Notes under the pieces: model-generated
Database searches by the model: none
Seen by the model: the letters and a program-made list of their open reading frames with translations, nothing else
What the model was told of the DNA's origin: nothing
Shown: positions 17,983 to 27,631 of the stretch, piece by piece
Position numbering within the stretch: position 1 is the stretch's first letter
Layout: each line of letters starts with the position of its first letter
From: Shinella sp. WSJ-2
Lineage (GTDB): Bacteria > Pseudomonadota > Alphaproteobacteria > Rhizobiales > Rhizobiaceae
DNA: 64,000 nt
Direction of reading: 5' to 3'
Assembly (NCBI RefSeq): GCF_003432075.1
Contig: NZ_QWBU01000013.1
Span: forward strand, 1 to 64,000
Program-made: the position numbers and the translations under genes

Positions 17983-18990
17983 ATGGCATCGTCAAGCCGC
18001 ACGGACGCTTCCGGCGTCACGCGCAAACTGATCCGGCTCGCCGTTGCCGTCATTGTCGTCCTGGCGATCTATACGGGCGGTTGGTTTTATGCCGCGAGCT
18101 GGGTGAAGACGACGCTCGACCGGGAGCTTGCCGCCTCCGGACAGGGCCTGCATTCGGCCTCGTGCAGCAATCTCGACGTGCGTGGCTTCCCCTTCCGCAT
18201 CGGCCTGTTCTGCGATTCCGTCGCCTTCGACGATCGGGCGACCGGCCTTTCCGCGACATTCGGCGCCTTGCGCTCGGCGGCGCAGGTTTACCGGCCGGGG
18301 CATGCGGTGCTGGAACTTGATGGTCCCGCACAGGTTCGCATCACGCCGGATCTGGTCTTCGATGCGGACTGGGACCTGCTCCATGCCAGCGCCACGGCTT
18401 GGACTGATGGTCTCAACCGCGCCTCCGTGGCCTATGACGGGCTGAAGGGCAGGCTGAACGTGCCCTCCGAGGGTGTCTCGCTCGGTATTGCCGCCACTCA
18501 TGGCGAAAAACACGTCCGCCAGTCTGGCGATGCACTCGATTTTGCCGCTTCTTTCGATGCGCTTTCGCTTGATCTCGGCGACCGCGTCCTGCAACCGCTC
18601 GATGTCGCGCTCGACATGACGCTTGCCGATGCCGCCCGGTGGATTTCCGCAGAAGGGCCGCCGGCCGATGCGCCGCTTGGTGCAAACGCGGAGTTGCGCC
18701 GGCTATCGCTCGATCTCGGCGATGGCAAGGTGATGACGCTGTCCGGCCCGCTGAAGGTCGGCGACGACGGCTATCTCTCCGGAACGCTCGATCTCGATAT
18801 CGCAGGCATCACGGTCTGGCGGGACCGGATTTCCGAGGCGTTCCCCGAAATCGCCGAGACGGCGGCGCGCGTGGCGCAGGCTATCGAGGGTCTGTCGAAG
18901 GGCAATGACCGTGCGGTTGTGAAACTTAACGTCGAGGACGGAACCGTCTATCTCGGGCTCTTCCCGATCGCCTTCATCCCACCCTTCTGA
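17983..18990 (+). CDS. DUF2125 family membrane-anchored periplasmic protein
   Basis: A 335-residue protein. It has one N-terminal signal-anchor (LIRLAVAVIVVLAIYTGGWF) and a large extracytoplasmic domain of repeated beta-strand segments, matching DUF2125. The conserved block CSNLDVRGFPFRIGLFCDSV is typical. The start is ATG 17983, set by GGAG at 17973-17976. The AsmA-like strand pattern suggests an envelope or lipid-related role, but no function is established. It is convergent with tyrC, 2 bp between the stops, a pairing common in rhizobia. Confidence 0.85.
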   Translation: MASSSRTDASGVTRKLIRLAVAVIVVLAIYTGGWFYAASWVKTTLDRELAASGQGLHSASCSNLDVRGFPFRIGLFCDSVAFDDRATGLSATFGALRSAAQVYRPGHAVLELDGPAQVRITPDLVFDADWDLLHASATAWTDGLNRASVAYDGLKGRLNVPSEGVSLGIAATHGEKHVRQSGDALDFAASFDALSLDLGDRVLQPLDVALDMTLADAARWISAEGPPADAPLGANAELRRLSLDLGDGKVMTLSGPLKVGDDGYLSGTLDLDIAGITVWRDRISEAFPEIAETAARVAQAIEGLSKGNDRAVVKLNVEDGTVYLGLFPIAFIPPF

Positions 18991-18992
18991 AG

Positions 18993-19922
18993 TCAGCGCT
19001 TCTTGTCTTCGACCGGGCGGCCGAAGTTCGGTGCGGCGGTATCCTGGCCGGCATCGATGATCGAGCGGCGAATGGCGCGGGTCCGCGTGAAGAGGTCGAA
19101 GAGCTTTTCACCATCGCCCCAGCGGATGGCGCGCTGCAGATAGGCAAGGTCCTCGGAAAAGCGGGAGAGCATTTCGAGGATCGCATCCTTGTTGTGCAGG
19201 CAGACGTCGCGCCACATGGTCGGATCTGAGGCGGCGAGGCGCGTGAAATCGCGGAAACCGGAAGCCGAATATTTGATGACTTCCGATTCGGTCACCGTCT
19301 CCAGATCGTCGGCCGTGCCGACGATGTTGTAGGCGATGATATGCGGCAGGTGCGAGACGATGGCGAGCACCTTGTCGTGGTGCTCGGTATCCATCTCGTC
19401 GACCTTCGAGCCGAGCGCCTCCCAGAAGGCGGCGAGCTTGCGCTTGGCGTCCTTGTCCGTGCCGTGAACCGGGGTGAGGATGCACCAGCGGCCTTGGAAG
19501 AGCTCGGCAAAGCCGGCGTCGGGGCCGGAATGCTCCGTGCCGGCGAGCGGGTGGCCGGGAATGAAATGCACGCCCTTCGGGATATGCGGCAGCATCTGCG
19601 CCACAACCGAGGCCTTGGTGGAGCCGACATCGGTGACGATGGCGCCCTGCTTCAGATGCGGGGCAATCTCTTCCGCCACCTTGCCCGAGGCGCCGACGGG
19701 CACCGAGACGATGACAAGGTCGGCGCCTTCGACGGCCTTGCCTGCATCGTGCACATAGTGGGTGCCGAGTTCCAGTTGCTGTGCACGGTCCAGCGTCTCC
19801 TGGCTGCGGCTGGAAATCGTGACTGTCTTGGCGAGGCCCTTCGCCTTGACGGCGCGCGCGATGGAGGAGCCGATGAGGCCGATGCCGATCAATGTGATCT
19901 TTTCGAAATGTCCATCCGTCAT
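18993..19922 (-). CDS. tyrC: Prephenate/arogenate (cyclohexadienyl) dehydrogenase
   Basis: NAD(P)-dependent oxidative decarboxylation of prephenate and/or arogenate in tyrosine synthesis. The 309-residue protein has a Rossmann motif GIGLIGSS at 13-20. Other family segments are VSVPVGASGKVAEEI, VTDVGSTKASVV, HFIPGHPLAGTEHSGP (with the catalytic histidine region) and SHLPHIIAYNIV. There is no chorismate mutase or ACT domain, so it is the monofunctional form. The last ~15 residues are low-complexity. It is probably co-transcribed with the methyltransferase gene upstream (59-bp gap). Substrate preference is not visible in the sequence. Confidence 0.93.
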   Translation of the reverse strand: MTDGHFEKITLIGIGLIGSSIARAVKAKGLAKTVTISSRSQETLDRAQQLELGTHYVHDAGKAVEGADLVIVSVPVGASGKVAEEIAPHLKQGAIVTDVGSTKASVVAQMLPHIPKGVHFIPGHPLAGTEHSGPDAGFAELFQGRWCILTPVHGTDKDAKRKLAAFWEALGSKVDEMDTEHHDKVLAIVSHLPHIIAYNIVGTADDLETVTESEVIKYSASGFRDFTRLAASDPTMWRDVCLHNKDAILEMLSRFSEDLAYLQRAIRWGDGEKLFDLFTRTRAIRRSIIDAGQDTAAPNFGRPVEDKKR

Positions 19923-19981
19923 GCGTCGTCCTCTCGCTCGTCGTTTCGCTCTAGCGGGCAGGCCCTGTTTTGTCGAGGGGA

Positions 19982-20731
19982 TCAGCGTTTGGCGCGGTCA
20001 CGCGTGGTCGGCACGCCCTGCGGGGCGAGCACCGGCACGAAGACGCGGCGTGAGGCACGGGTGGCGACGGGCAGGCCCTGATAGAGCCGCTTCTGGGCTT
20101 CCACGACGATGACGCCCGAAAACATCGGCCAGAGCATGCGCCCCATCTTCTCGAAGACGCCGCGCAACTTCAGCACGCTGCGCAGCTTCGAGGGCGGGAA
20201 GAACAATGCCTCGGCGCTGGCGCCGGGGGTGAAATTGGTCTCGCGCAGCAGGGCCGTCAGCTGACCGCGCGAATAGGGCCGGCCCGAGCCGAAGGGCGTA
20301 TGCTCCATGCGGGCCCAGACACCGCGCCGGTTCGGCACGACGATGACGAGCCGCCCGCCGGGCGCAAGCACGCGCCACAGTTCCTTCATCGTCTCGCGCG
20401 GGTTTTCGGCGAATTCCAGCGAATGCACCATCAGCACACGATCGACCGAGGCATCCGGCAGGGGAAGTTCTTCGTCGAAGACCAGGGCCGTTGAGGAAAG
20501 CTCCGATGGCGGCCAGTTCACCGCGCCCTGGCCGGCTGGCATGAACGCGAAAGTGCGCTCGGTATCGGCGCGGAAGCGCTCGAGATAGGGCACGGCATAG
20601 CCCAGCCCCACCAGCCGCTCGTCCGGCAGGCGCGCCCAGAGCGAGGCCAGCGCCATGGAGATCGAGTGATCGGCGAGGCGGCCGAGCGGGGAATGGTAGA
20701 ATTCGCGGAGGTCGACGATGTCTGCATGCAT
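19982..20731 (-). CDS. Class I SAM-dependent methyltransferase-like protein
   Basis: A 249-residue cytosolic protein with a methyltransferase type 11 core. The SAM fold is seen as GLGYAVPYL (degenerate motif I), the acidic strand [19 protein letters not shown] (motif II), and [19 protein letters not shown] (post-motif). The glycine loop is weaker than in classical enzymes (GxGxG replaced). The C-terminal third is basic with hydrophobic stretches. Position upstream of tyrC and divergent from gloB is conserved in rhizobia, but the substrate is unknown. Confidence 0.85.
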   Translation of the reverse strand: MHADIVDLREFYHSPLGRLADHSISMALASLWARLPDERLVGLGYAVPYLERFRADTERTFAFMPAGQGAVNWPPSELSSTALVFDEELPLPDASVDRVLMVHSLEFAENPRETMKELWRVLAPGGRLVIVVPNRRGVWARMEHTPFGSGRPYSRGQLTALLRETNFTPGASAEALFFPPSKLRSVLKLRGVFEKMGRMLWPMFSGVIVVEAQKRLYQGLPVATRASRRVFVPVLAPQGVPTTRDRAKR

Positions 20732-20821
20732 GGGAAAGATGTTAGCGATGGCCCGGTGGACTTCAAGGTCGATTGCCGTACATTCGCGCCAAACCCGAAC
20801 GCCTTATGCGAGGACCAAGCC

Positions 20822-21592
20822 ATGACCCCGTTGGAAATCGACCTCTTTGCCTGCCGTAGCGATAATTTCGGCGTGCTGCTGCACGATCCGGTCTCCGGCG
20901 CCACAGCCAGCATCGACGCACCGGAAGAGCAGGCGATCCTCGATGCGCTGGAGCGCCGTGGCTGGGTGCTCAGCCATATCCTAACCACCCATCATCACAA
21001 CGACCATGTCGAGGCTAATCTGGCCCTGAAGCAGCGCTTCGGCGCCGAGATCATCGGCCCGGCCCGCGAGGCGCCGCGCATTCCCGGCATCGATCGCAAG
21101 GTCGATGGTGGCGATGTGTTCGACTTCGCCGGCCGGCGCGTAGAAGTCATTCTGACGCCGGGCCATACGCTCGGCCATATCTGCTTCCATCTGCCGGAGG
21201 AGAAGCTTCTCTTTGCCGCCGACACGTTGTTTGCGCTCGGTTGCGGCCGGCTCTTTGAGGGCACGCCGGCCCAGATGTGGGATGCACTGAGCCGTCTGGC
21301 AAAACTGCCTGATGATACGACGGTCTACTTTGGGCACGAATACACGCTGTCCAACGCCCGCTTTGCCCTGACGGTCGATCCCGACAATGCCGCGCTGGCG
21401 GGTCGTGTCGCGGAAATCGAGAAGCAGCGCGGGGCGGGGACCTTCACTGCGCCGACGACGATCGGCCTTGAAAAGGCGACCAATCCCTTCCTGCGCGCCG
21501 CCGATCCCGCAATCCGCCGCTATCTCGGCATGGAGGCCGCAAGCGACGCGGAGGTCTTTGCCGAGATCCGGGCGCGGAAAGACCGCTTCTGA
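20822..21592 (+). CDS. gloB: Hydroxyacylglutathione hydrolase (glyoxalase II)
   Basis: Hydrolyses S-lactoylglutathione to lactate and glutathione in methylglyoxal detoxification. The 256-residue metallo-beta-lactamase-fold enzyme binds two metals. THHHNDH is at 56-62, H115 is in TPGHTLGH, bridging D134 in [13 protein letters not shown], and H172 in FGHEYT. The C-terminal glutathione-binding helices are present (NPFLRA). The start is ATG 20822 with a GAGGA site 7 nt upstream; the longer open frame from 20666 overlaps the divergent gene and is unlikely. It shares glutathione metabolism with the nearby ChaC. Confidence 0.95.
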   Translation: MTPLEIDLFACRSDNFGVLLHDPVSGATASIDAPEEQAILDALERRGWVLSHILTTHHHNDHVEANLALKQRFGAEIIGPAREAPRIPGIDRKVDGGDVFDFAGRRVEVILTPGHTLGHICFHLPEEKLLFAADTLFALGCGRLFEGTPAQMWDALSRLAKLPDDTTVYFGHEYTLSNARFALTVDPDNAALAGRVAEIEKQRGAGTFTAPTTIGLEKATNPFLRAADPAIRRYLGMEAASDAEVFAEIRARKDRF

Positions 21593-21595
21593 GGT

Positions 21596-22474
21596 TCAGG
21601 CAGCGACGGTGCGCCTGCGGAAGATCATGTCTTTGGCGGCGAGCACCGCGCCGCCGGTGACGAGCAGGCAGGCAAGGCCGATGCTCCAGGACGGTTCGGC
21701 AAAGCCGCTGAGGATCAGCACCAGCGTCGACAGCAGCGGGGCTGCATAGCTTGCGGCCCCGAGAATCTGGATATCGCCGTTCTTCACGCCGAAATCCCAG
21801 ACATAGAAGGCAGCCCCCACCGGCAGCAGGCCGAGGCCGGCGACGGCGAGCCACTCGAAGCCTGTCTGCGGCCAGACGGTCGTTTCCAGCATCAGATGGC
21901 AGAGGAGCGAGAGGATGGACGTGGCCAGGCAGAAACCGGTCACGACATCGGTCGAGGCGGCCTCGAAGCGCCGCGTGGCCAGCGAATAGCCGGCCCATGT
22001 GAAGGCGCAAAGGAAGGCCGCGCCATAGCCGATGAGGTAGGCGCTGTCAAAATCGAAACCGTTGCGGCCGACTATGAGCGCGGTGCCACCAAGGCCGAGC
22101 AACGTGCCGACCACGTGGTTCCATTTCAGCGTCTCGCCGGGCAGAAGCGCCGAGCCGGTGACGATGAGCAGCGGCCAGAGATAGGCGATCAGGCTCGCCT
22201 CGACGGCTGGCGCGTTGCGCAGCGCGGTGAAGTAGAGGAAGTGATAGCCGAACAGGCCGAAAATGCCTGTAAGCCACACCTTTGCCGGCTGCCTGAGCTT
22301 TGCGATGCGTTCAGGCCGGGTTGCCAGCACGAAAAGGCCGGGCAGACTGCCGATCAGGAAACAGATGGCCGAAAGCTGGAAGGGTGGCATCTTTCCGGAG
22401 GCGGCAGTGAAGAGGGCGAGCAACGCCCACATGAGGATGGCCGTAAAGCCGATCAGGGTTGCACGCGTCTTCAA
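21596..22474 (-). CDS. EamA/DMT family exporter (YddG-like)
   Basis: A 292-residue inner-membrane protein with about ten hydrophobic helices in two EamA repeats. It is probably a metabolite or amino-acid exporter. The segments FLYFTALRNAPAVEASLIAY and WAGYSLATRRF are typical of the YddG branch (aromatic amino acids in enterobacteria). The substrate here is unproven. The start is TTG 22474, preceded by GGAG; an ATG at residue 15 falls inside the first helix and is unlikely. Convergent with gloB, 3 bp between stops. Confidence 0.88.
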   Translation of the reverse strand: MKTRATLIGFTAILMWALLALFTAASGKMPPFQLSAICFLIGSLPGLFVLATRPERIAKLRQPAKVWLTGIFGLFGYHFLYFTALRNAPAVEASLIAYLWPLLIVTGSALLPGETLKWNHVVGTLLGLGGTALIVGRNGFDFDSAYLIGYGAAFLCAFTWAGYSLATRRFEAASTDVVTGFCLATSILSLLCHLMLETTVWPQTGFEWLAVAGLGLLPVGAAFYVWDFGVKNGDIQILGAASYAAPLLSTLVLILSGFAEPSWSIGLACLLVTGGAVLAAKDMIFRRRTVAA

Positions 22475-22513
22475 GGCCGGTCACTCCACGGGGTCGCGAC
22501 CCCGTGGGCAATG

Positions 22514-23305
22514 TCATTCGCCGAAGCGCGTGGCCGAGACGGTGACAGGGCCGAGCGAGGTCGGAATCTTCACATAGACGGGAGCATATACATTTGCTCC
22601 GTCGGCCTTGGCAAACCAGATTTCCATCGTGCTCAGCTTGCGCAGATATTCCACGTCGTCGCGGCCTTTTTTGTAGCCCGATTTCGGAATGAAGCGCAGG
22701 CCACACACCACAGCATCACCCTGGAAGCCCTTGGTGGAATAGGGTCTCGTGCCCTTGGAGCTAAGCTTCAGGTCCATGCGGGACTCGCCGTCGAAGATCG
22801 GCAGCGTCTTGGGGCAGACGCGGCCGCTGGCGGGTATGATGAGGCCGGAGATCGGGTCGAGCACCGCGCGCATGTCGGCCTTGGAAACCGCGACCCAGTT
22901 CTTCGGTTTCTTGCGCGGGGGCGTCATGCTGGCGGTGACGACATTGCCGTTGCGGAAGGTCACGTCGATGGCGCGGCTGCGCTTGCCGCTCTTGTAATCG
23001 ACGGAATAGCTGGTGGCGTGCAGCCGGCCGTGGCTGACGACGCCGGAAACCGATGTCGAACCGTGCGTGCTGGAAAAGATATCTGCAAGGCCTGCGGATT
23101 GCATGCTGCCGGAAATCTTGTAGCGGTCGCCGTTGAACTGCGAGCGGAAGGTCGCGGTCGCGACCGGCAGGCCGGAGAGGCGGATGCTGTAGTCCGTTCG
23201 GTGCTCGATCTCGGCCGAAGCGGCGGGTATGGCACTCACGGCAGTGAGAAGCGACAGGGCTGCGCCCGCAATCCAACTCTGCCCATTCATCCTGACGACT
23301 CCCAT
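22514..23305 (-). CDS. DUF3108 periplasmic protein
   Basis: A 263-residue exported protein. The signal peptide (WIAGAALSLLTAVSAIPAASA) is followed by a beta-rich DUF3108 domain. Blocks include DYSIRLSGLPVATATF, SVDYKSGKRSRAIDVTF and DPISGLI, with a C-terminal MEIWFAKADGANVYAPVYVKI. Function is unknown; related DUF3108 proteins are periplasmic and lipid-binding-like. Two starts, 23305 and 23290, both have GGAG-type sites. It is divergent from rpmB across ~240 bp. Confidence 0.85.
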   Translation of the reverse strand: MGVVRMNGQSWIAGAALSLLTAVSAIPAASAEIEHRTDYSIRLSGLPVATATFRSQFNGDRYKISGSMQSAGLADIFSSTHGSTSVSGVVSHGRLHATSYSVDYKSGKRSRAIDVTFRNGNVVTASMTPPRKKPKNWVAVSKADMRAVLDPISGLIIPASGRVCPKTLPIFDGESRMDLKLSSKGTRPYSTKGFQGDAVVCGLRFIPKSGYKKGRDDVEYLRKLSTMEIWFAKADGANVYAPVYVKIPTSLGPVTVSATRFGE

Positions 23306-23429
23306 TGAGACGCTCCGCCTAATCGGCCAATGCGGCAATTCTACGCCACGGCCCAATCCTGATATCGTTGCTATTGCCTGCAAATCATGGCTTTTGGCAA
23401 CTGAATTCAGGCTGAACGGCAGGTTTGGC

Positions 23430-23458
23430 TTGACGTCGCTGGTGAGTGTGACTATAGA
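23430..23458 (+). promoter_or_regulatory. Likely housekeeping sigma-70 promoter of rpmB
   Basis: TTGACG at 23430-23435 and TATAGA at 23453-23458 are separated by exactly 17 bp. They sit in the context CTTGAC...CTATAG, which matches the rhizobial RpoD consensus (CTTGAC-N17-CTATAT). The predicted start site is near 23465, giving a leader of about 83 nt before the rpmB ATG. Confidence 0.78.
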
Positions 23459-23547
23459 ACCGCGACTTCTCAAAAAGGCCAGATGGACTGCGGCCGGTTT
23501 CGGTGCCGGAAACGTATTGTCCAGAACCAAGAAAAAATAGGTGTACC

Positions 23548-23838
23548 ATGTCCCGTAGTTGCGAATTGACCGGCAAGGGCGTCCAGTCGGGCAACAATGT
23601 GAGCCACGCGAACAACAAGACGAAGCGTCGGTTCCTGCCGAACCTTTGCAGTGTCACGCTGATTTCCGACGCCCTCGGCCAGCGTTTCCGTCTTCGCGTT
23701 TCGGCTGCTGCTCTGCGTTCCGTCGAGCATCGCGGTGGTCTCGATGCCTTCCTCCTGAAGGCCGAAGAAAACGAACTGTCGATGCGCGCTCGTCTGCTGC
23801 GCCGCCAGATCGCCAAGAAGACCGCTGCTGCTGCCTGA
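23548..23838 (+). CDS. rpmB: 50S ribosomal protein L28
   Basis: Large-subunit ribosomal protein, 96 residues, the usual alphaproteobacterial length. It begins [25 protein letters not shown]-like and shows the L28 block [10 protein letters not shown]. There is no zinc CxxC pair beyond the single N-terminal Cys, so it is the zinc-free type. The start is ATG 23548 with AGGTG upstream; the in-frame ATG at 23503 would add an extension not found in the family. It is monocistronic, with its own promoter and a downstream hairpin. Confidence 0.97.
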   Translation: MSRSCELTGKGVQSGNNVSHANNKTKRRFLPNLCSVTLISDALGQRFRLRVSAAALRSVEHRGGLDAFLLKAEENELSMRARLLRRQIAKKTAAAA

Positions 23839-23864
23839 TTTCAGGCATTAAGCCAGATCGTTTT

Positions 23865-23901
23865 CATTGAGGCTTGACCGGGTTCCGGGCAGGCCTCAAT
23901 G
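23865..23901 (+). other. Hairpin downstream of rpmB
   Basis: CATTGAGGC (23865-23873) and GCCTCAATG (23893-23901) form a perfect 9-bp stem, with an inner G/C-rich loop. No U-tract follows, so it is at best a weak or Rho-assisted terminator or an mRNA 3' end. It lies between rpmB and the queuosine-precursor transporter gene. Confidence 0.5.
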
Positions 23902-23991
23902 CTTTGCGCTGACATCACGCAGTTTCGGGCGAGGCATCGCTTTGAAATTGTCTAGAGCACTCCAACTGGTGGCATCACCCAGGATAAAAAA

Positions 23992-24630
23992 ATGCTAGCG
24001 AACCGCATTACCCTTCTCTATGTCCTTCTGATGACGGCCGTCGTTGTCGCCTCCAACGTGCTGGTGCAGTATCCGCTTTCGGGCACGCTGCTGGGCATCA
24101 ATCTCGGCGACCTCCTGACCTATGGTGCCTTCACCTATCCTGTCGCCTTCCTCATAACCGACCTCACCAACCGCCAGTTCGGCCCGCGTATCGCACGTCG
24201 CGTCGTTGCCGCCGGTTTCCTGGTCGCCGTGGTCTTCTCCTTCGCCGTCGCCTCGCCGCGGATCGCCATTGCCTCCGGCTCGGCCTTCCTGTTCGGCCAG
24301 TTGCTGGATATCTCGGTCTTCAACCAGCTTCGGCGGCAGACTTGGTGGCGCGCGCCGCTCTTCGCCTCGCTGTTCGGTTCGGTGTTGGATACGATGATCT
24401 TCTTCTCCTTCGCCTTCGCGCCGGTCTTTTCGGTCTTCGGTCCGAACGATGCTTTCGCGATCGAATGGGCGCCGATCCTCGGTGTTCTGACCGCCGAGGC
24501 CCCGCGCTGGATTTCTTGGGCGCTCGGTGATTTCAGCGTGAAGGTACTGGTCGGCATCGTCATGCTGCTGCCTTATGGCGCGCTGATGAGCAAGCTGAAG
24601 CCCATGCCGGGCATCGAAAAGCCGGCCTGA
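23992..24630 (+). CDS. Queuosine precursor transporter (VUT/YhhQ family)
   Basis: A 212-residue inner-membrane protein with about six helices. VUT-family members such as E. coli YhhQ import 7-cyano- or 7-aminomethyl-7-deazaguanine, precursors of queuosine in tRNA. Recognisable family segments are GDLLTYGAFTYPVAFLITDLTNR and FGSVLDTMIFFSFAF. Length is normal. The 153-bp leader was inspected for a preQ1 riboswitch and no convincing one was seen. It is convergent with the phytase-like gene; a bidirectional terminator lies between. Confidence 0.88.
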   Translation: MLANRITLLYVLLMTAVVVASNVLVQYPLSGTLLGINLGDLLTYGAFTYPVAFLITDLTNRQFGPRIARRVVAAGFLVAVVFSFAVASPRIAIASGSAFLFGQLLDISVFNQLRRQTWWRAPLFASLFGSVLDTMIFFSFAFAPVFSVFGPNDAFAIEWAPILGVLTAEAPRWISWALGDFSVKVLVGIVMLLPYGALMSKLKPMPGIEKPA

Positions 24631-24653
24631 GGCCTGTCGATCTCTCGAGGATT

Positions 24654-24688
24654 AAAGCCGCCCGCCCTGCGCCGGCGGCTTTTATTTT
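24654..24688 (+). terminator. Bidirectional terminator between convergent genes
   Basis: Arms AAAGCCGCC (24654-24662) and GGCGGCTTT (24674-24682) are followed by TTATTTT. The complementary strand also ends in AAA/TTT, so it can serve both the transporter gene and the convergent phytase-like gene, whose stop codon overlaps the stem. Confidence 0.8.
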
Positions 24689-25725
24689 GTCTGGAGCAGG
24701 CGAAATTCCAGCATCAGGTTGCGCTGGAGGATCGAGTGGTTGTCGTCGGAAACGACGATGAGGCGGATGTCGTCCTCCGCCATCTTCACCACGTCGAGGC
24801 CTTCCATATTGTCGATCTGGTGGCTGAGATCGACATCGATCAGCACCTCGCCATCGACAACCGCGCCCGGACGGATCTTTGTCCCGGCGATGCGGCGGAT
24901 GCGCATGCCCACACCATCCGAGAGGCGGAAGCGACGCTCCAGCAGCAGGAGGTCACCGTTGGGCAGGAAGGCGCCGTCGGTGATGTCCCAGGGATCGTTG
25001 CGCTTGACCGCGAAGGCGCCTTTGAGCGGGCCGTCGAGCACGGCGGCAAGCACATTGCCGTCGGCATCGAGACTGCGCTCCGTGACGGTTACGAGTGTAG
25101 CGCCGAGCGGCCCGGCCTCCGGCGACATGGCCAGCGTCTCCATGCCGCGATTGTTGCGCATCTCGCTGCGGGGGAAGGGCAGCGGCAGGCTGCGCGAAGG
25201 GGTAGCCTCCATGAAGCCGGGATCAGGATAAGCATCGATGCGGTGGAACACCTCGTAGCTGACGAAAAGTTCTCCCTTGCCGATGGCCAGCCCCTCGGAA
25301 TCCATCTGGTATTTGACGTTTTCGTCCTGCCCGGCGCTGTTGAACATCGAGCGGACCTTCAAATCCGCAAGCCTGCTCAACTTTCCCTCGGCATCGCGTT
25401 CAACACGGCCGGTCAGCCAGTGGCCGGTATCGAGCACGGCGACGAAATTTTCATGATCGTCGCGAAAGCGGATGGCCGAGACGGCGCCGAGCAGCGGATT
25501 GGTGGAGGAATAGCTGAGGCCGCCGAGGAATTCGAGCTTGCCGAACATGCGCTTGTCCGAGCCGATGGCGAATTCGGAGAAGGCGCGGCTGGAAACGGGC
25601 AGGTCGATGCTCTCCGCTGCAGCAGTGGATGCCAGAGGCAGCGAAAGAGCGGCGCTGATTGCGAGGAGAGAGAGGCCCCGCAGGAGGCCTCTTTTGCAGC
25701 GCTTGGGCGCCCGTTCAACCGGCAC
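24682..25725 (-). CDS. Esterase-like/phytase-like beta-propeller exported protein
   Basis: An exported protein of about 347 residues with a basic n-region and hydrophobic signal core ([24 protein letters not shown]). It resembles the 'esterase-like activity of phytase' family. Segments are LSAIRF-like [10 protein letters not shown], the DSEGLAIG block, [29 protein letters not shown] and NMEGLDVV, spaced as propeller blades. The substrate is unknown. The frame stays open to TTG 25767; GTG 25725 is chosen because it gives a compact signal peptide and an 11-bp overlap with the end of cobT. Neither start has a strong ribosome site. It probably depends on cobT translation. Confidence 0.78.
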   Translation of the reverse strand: MPVERAPKRCKRGLLRGLSLLAISAALSLPLASTAAAESIDLPVSSRAFSEFAIGSDKRMFGKLEFLGGLSYSSTNPLLGAVSAIRFRDDHENFVAVLDTGHWLTGRVERDAEGKLSRLADLKVRSMFNSAGQDENVKYQMDSEGLAIGKGELFVSYEVFHRIDAYPDPGFMEATPSRSLPLPFPRSEMRNNRGMETLAMSPEAGPLGATLVTVTERSLDADGNVLAAVLDGPLKGAFAVKRNDPWDITDGAFLPNGDLLLLERRFRLSDGVGMRIRRIAGTKIRPGAVVDGEVLIDVDLSHQIDNMEGLDVVKMAEDDIRLIVVSDDNHSILQRNLMLEFRLLQTK

Positions 25726-27616
25726 GACGGCGGCCGGTGGGGCGGCGGCTGGTCGATTCGTCGGCAAAGAGCGAGGCGAGCTGCTCGGTCATGGCGCCGG
25801 CCAGTTCATCCGCATCGACGATGGTGACCGCGCGGCGATAGTAGCGCGTAACGTCGTGGCCGATGCCGATGGCCAGGAGCTCGACCGGGGAGCGTGTCTC
25901 GATCTGCTCGATGACGGCGCGCAGGTGCCGTTCAAGATAGTTTCCGGGGTTCACCGACAGCGTCGAATCGTCGACCGGCGCGCCGTCGGAGATCATCATC
26001 AGGATGCGGCGCTGCTCGGGGCGGGCGAGCAGGCGGTCATGCGCCCAGATCAGCGCCTCGCCGTCGATGTTTTCCTTGAGCAGGCCTTCGCGCATCATCA
26101 GGCCGAGATTGCGGCGCGCGCGGCGCCACGGCGCATCGGCGCTCTTGTAGATGATGTGGCGCAGGTCGTTGAGGCGGCCGGGGGATTGCGGCTTGCCGCT
26201 GCCCAGCCACTTCTCGCGCGACTGGCCGCCTTTCCAGGCCTTGGTGGTGAAGCCGAGGATCTCGACCTTCACGCCGCAGCGCTCCAAGGTGCGTGCGAGG
26301 ATATCGGCGCAGGTGGCGGCAACGGTAATCGGCCGGCCGCGCATGGACCCGGAATTATCGATGAGCAGCGTCACGACCGTATCGCGGAAGGTCGTGTCCT
26401 TCTCGCGCTTGAAGGAAAGCGGCTGCATCGGATCGATGATGATGCGCTGCAGGCGGGCACTGTCGAGGTAGCCCTCTTCGAGGTCGAATTCCCAGGCGCG
26501 GTTCTGCTGCGCCATCAGGCGGCGCTGCAGGCGGTTCGCAAGGCGGCCGACGGCGCCCTGAAGATGGGCGAGCTGCTTGTCGAGGAAGGCGCGCAGGCGG
26601 TCGAGTTCTGCCTCCTCGCAGAGTTCTTCCGCCGTGATTGTCTCGTCGAATTCCTGCGTGAAGACGCCGTAATCGACCTTCTCGTTGAAATCCGAGAATG
26701 GCTGATTCGGGCGGCGGACCTCGCCGGGCTTTTCCGTCTCGTCGCCGTCGTCGTCGACGAGATCGTCGTCGGAGATTTCCGCGCCGTCCATCTCGCCTTC
26801 TTCCATCTGCTCGTCGGACGTTTCGTTCTCGTCGGCGGGGGCAGAGTCGTCGCCGGCCTCTTCCTGGCTGTTGTTGTCTTCCTGCTCGTCGCTGCGCGGC
26901 TGGTTCTCGTCCTCGGGCGTTTCCGAATCGTCCGGCTCGTTTTCATCCTCGCCGTACTGCTCGGCGACGTTCATCGAGGCGAGCATGTTGCGCACGACGC
27001 GCGAAAAGGCCTGCTGGTCGTTGATGGCGGCGGTGAGGCCTTCCATGTCCTTGCCGGCTTTGTCCGTGATGAAATCGCGCCAGAGATCGAGCACCTGGCC
27101 GGCGGAGGCGGGCGGAGCCTGCCCCGTCAGCTTTTCACGCACGATCAGCGCCACGGCTTCTTCCAGAGGCGCATCGGCCTGACGGGTGATCGCGCCAAAA
27201 TTGGCCTTGGCGTATTTTTCCGTCAGCATGGTGCTGAGGTTCTGCGCCATGCCCTGCATGCGGTTCGAGCCGATGGCTTCGACGCGCGCCTGCTCGACGG
27301 CGTCGAAGATCGCACGGGCGTCCGCACCCTGCGGCGACATGGTCGCGTGGATGCGGGCGTCATGGCAGGCCTTGCGCAGCGCCATCGAATCGCCAAGGCC
27401 GCGGGTGATCGCGACTTCGGTCGGCGAAGGGCGCTTGGAGAGTTCCGGCAGACGGATGCGCTCGCCGGTCATGCCGGGACGCTCGTTGGCGAAGGAAACC
27501 TCCACCTCGCCGTCGCCGGCTACGGCGCGGACGCAGCCGCTCACCGCACGGCGGAACGGCTCCATGTCGACCACGCCGCCCGGTCTCGGCTTCGAATTGT
27601 CACCGCGAGCTGCCAT
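25715..27616 (-). CDS. cobT: Aerobic cobaltochelatase subunit CobT
   Basis: With CobS (AAA+) and CobN it inserts Co2+ into hydrogenobyrinic acid a,c-diamide in aerobic cobalamin synthesis. The 633-residue protein has an N-terminal CobT domain to ~215 and a very acidic Asp/Glu/Asn/Ser linker at about 221-295. A helical segment follows, then a C-terminal von Willebrand A domain with MIDAS motif DNSGSMRG beginning at D420. The layout matches rhizobial CobT. It lies 15 bp downstream of cobS. The N subunit is not in the window. A long open frame on the other strand is only its shadow. Confidence 0.96.
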   Translation of the reverse strand: MAARGDNSKPRPGGVVDMEPFRRAVSGCVRAVAGDGEVEVSFANERPGMTGERIRLPELSKRPSPTEVAITRGLGDSMALRKACHDARIHATMSPQGADARAIFDAVEQARVEAIGSNRMQGMAQNLSTMLTEKYAKANFGAITRQADAPLEEAVALIVREKLTGQAPPASAGQVLDLWRDFITDKAGKDMEGLTAAINDQQAFSRVVRNMLASMNVAEQYGEDENEPDDSETPEDENQPRSDEQEDNNSQEEAGDDSAPADENETSDEQMEEGEMDGAEISDDDLVDDDGDETEKPGEVRRPNQPFSDFNEKVDYGVFTQEFDETITAEELCEEAELDRLRAFLDKQLAHLQGAVGRLANRLQRRLMAQQNRAWEFDLEEGYLDSARLQRIIIDPMQPLSFKREKDTTFRDTVVTLLIDNSGSMRGRPITVAATCADILARTLERCGVKVEILGFTTKAWKGGQSREKWLGSGKPQSPGRLNDLRHIIYKSADAPWRRARRNLGLMMREGLLKENIDGEALIWAHDRLLARPEQRRILMMISDGAPVDDSTLSVNPGNYLERHLRAVIEQIETRSPVELLAIGIGHDVTRYYRRAVTIVDADELAGAMTEQLASLFADESTSRRPTGRRRAG

Positions 27617-27631
27617 GCGCTTTACCGGGCC

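Noticed and set aside
23839-23991. preQ1 riboswitch in the leader of the queuosine-precursor transporter
   Set aside because: I could not fold the conserved preQ1-I or -II pattern; only a simple hairpin near rpmB is evident. A covariance-model search would decide.
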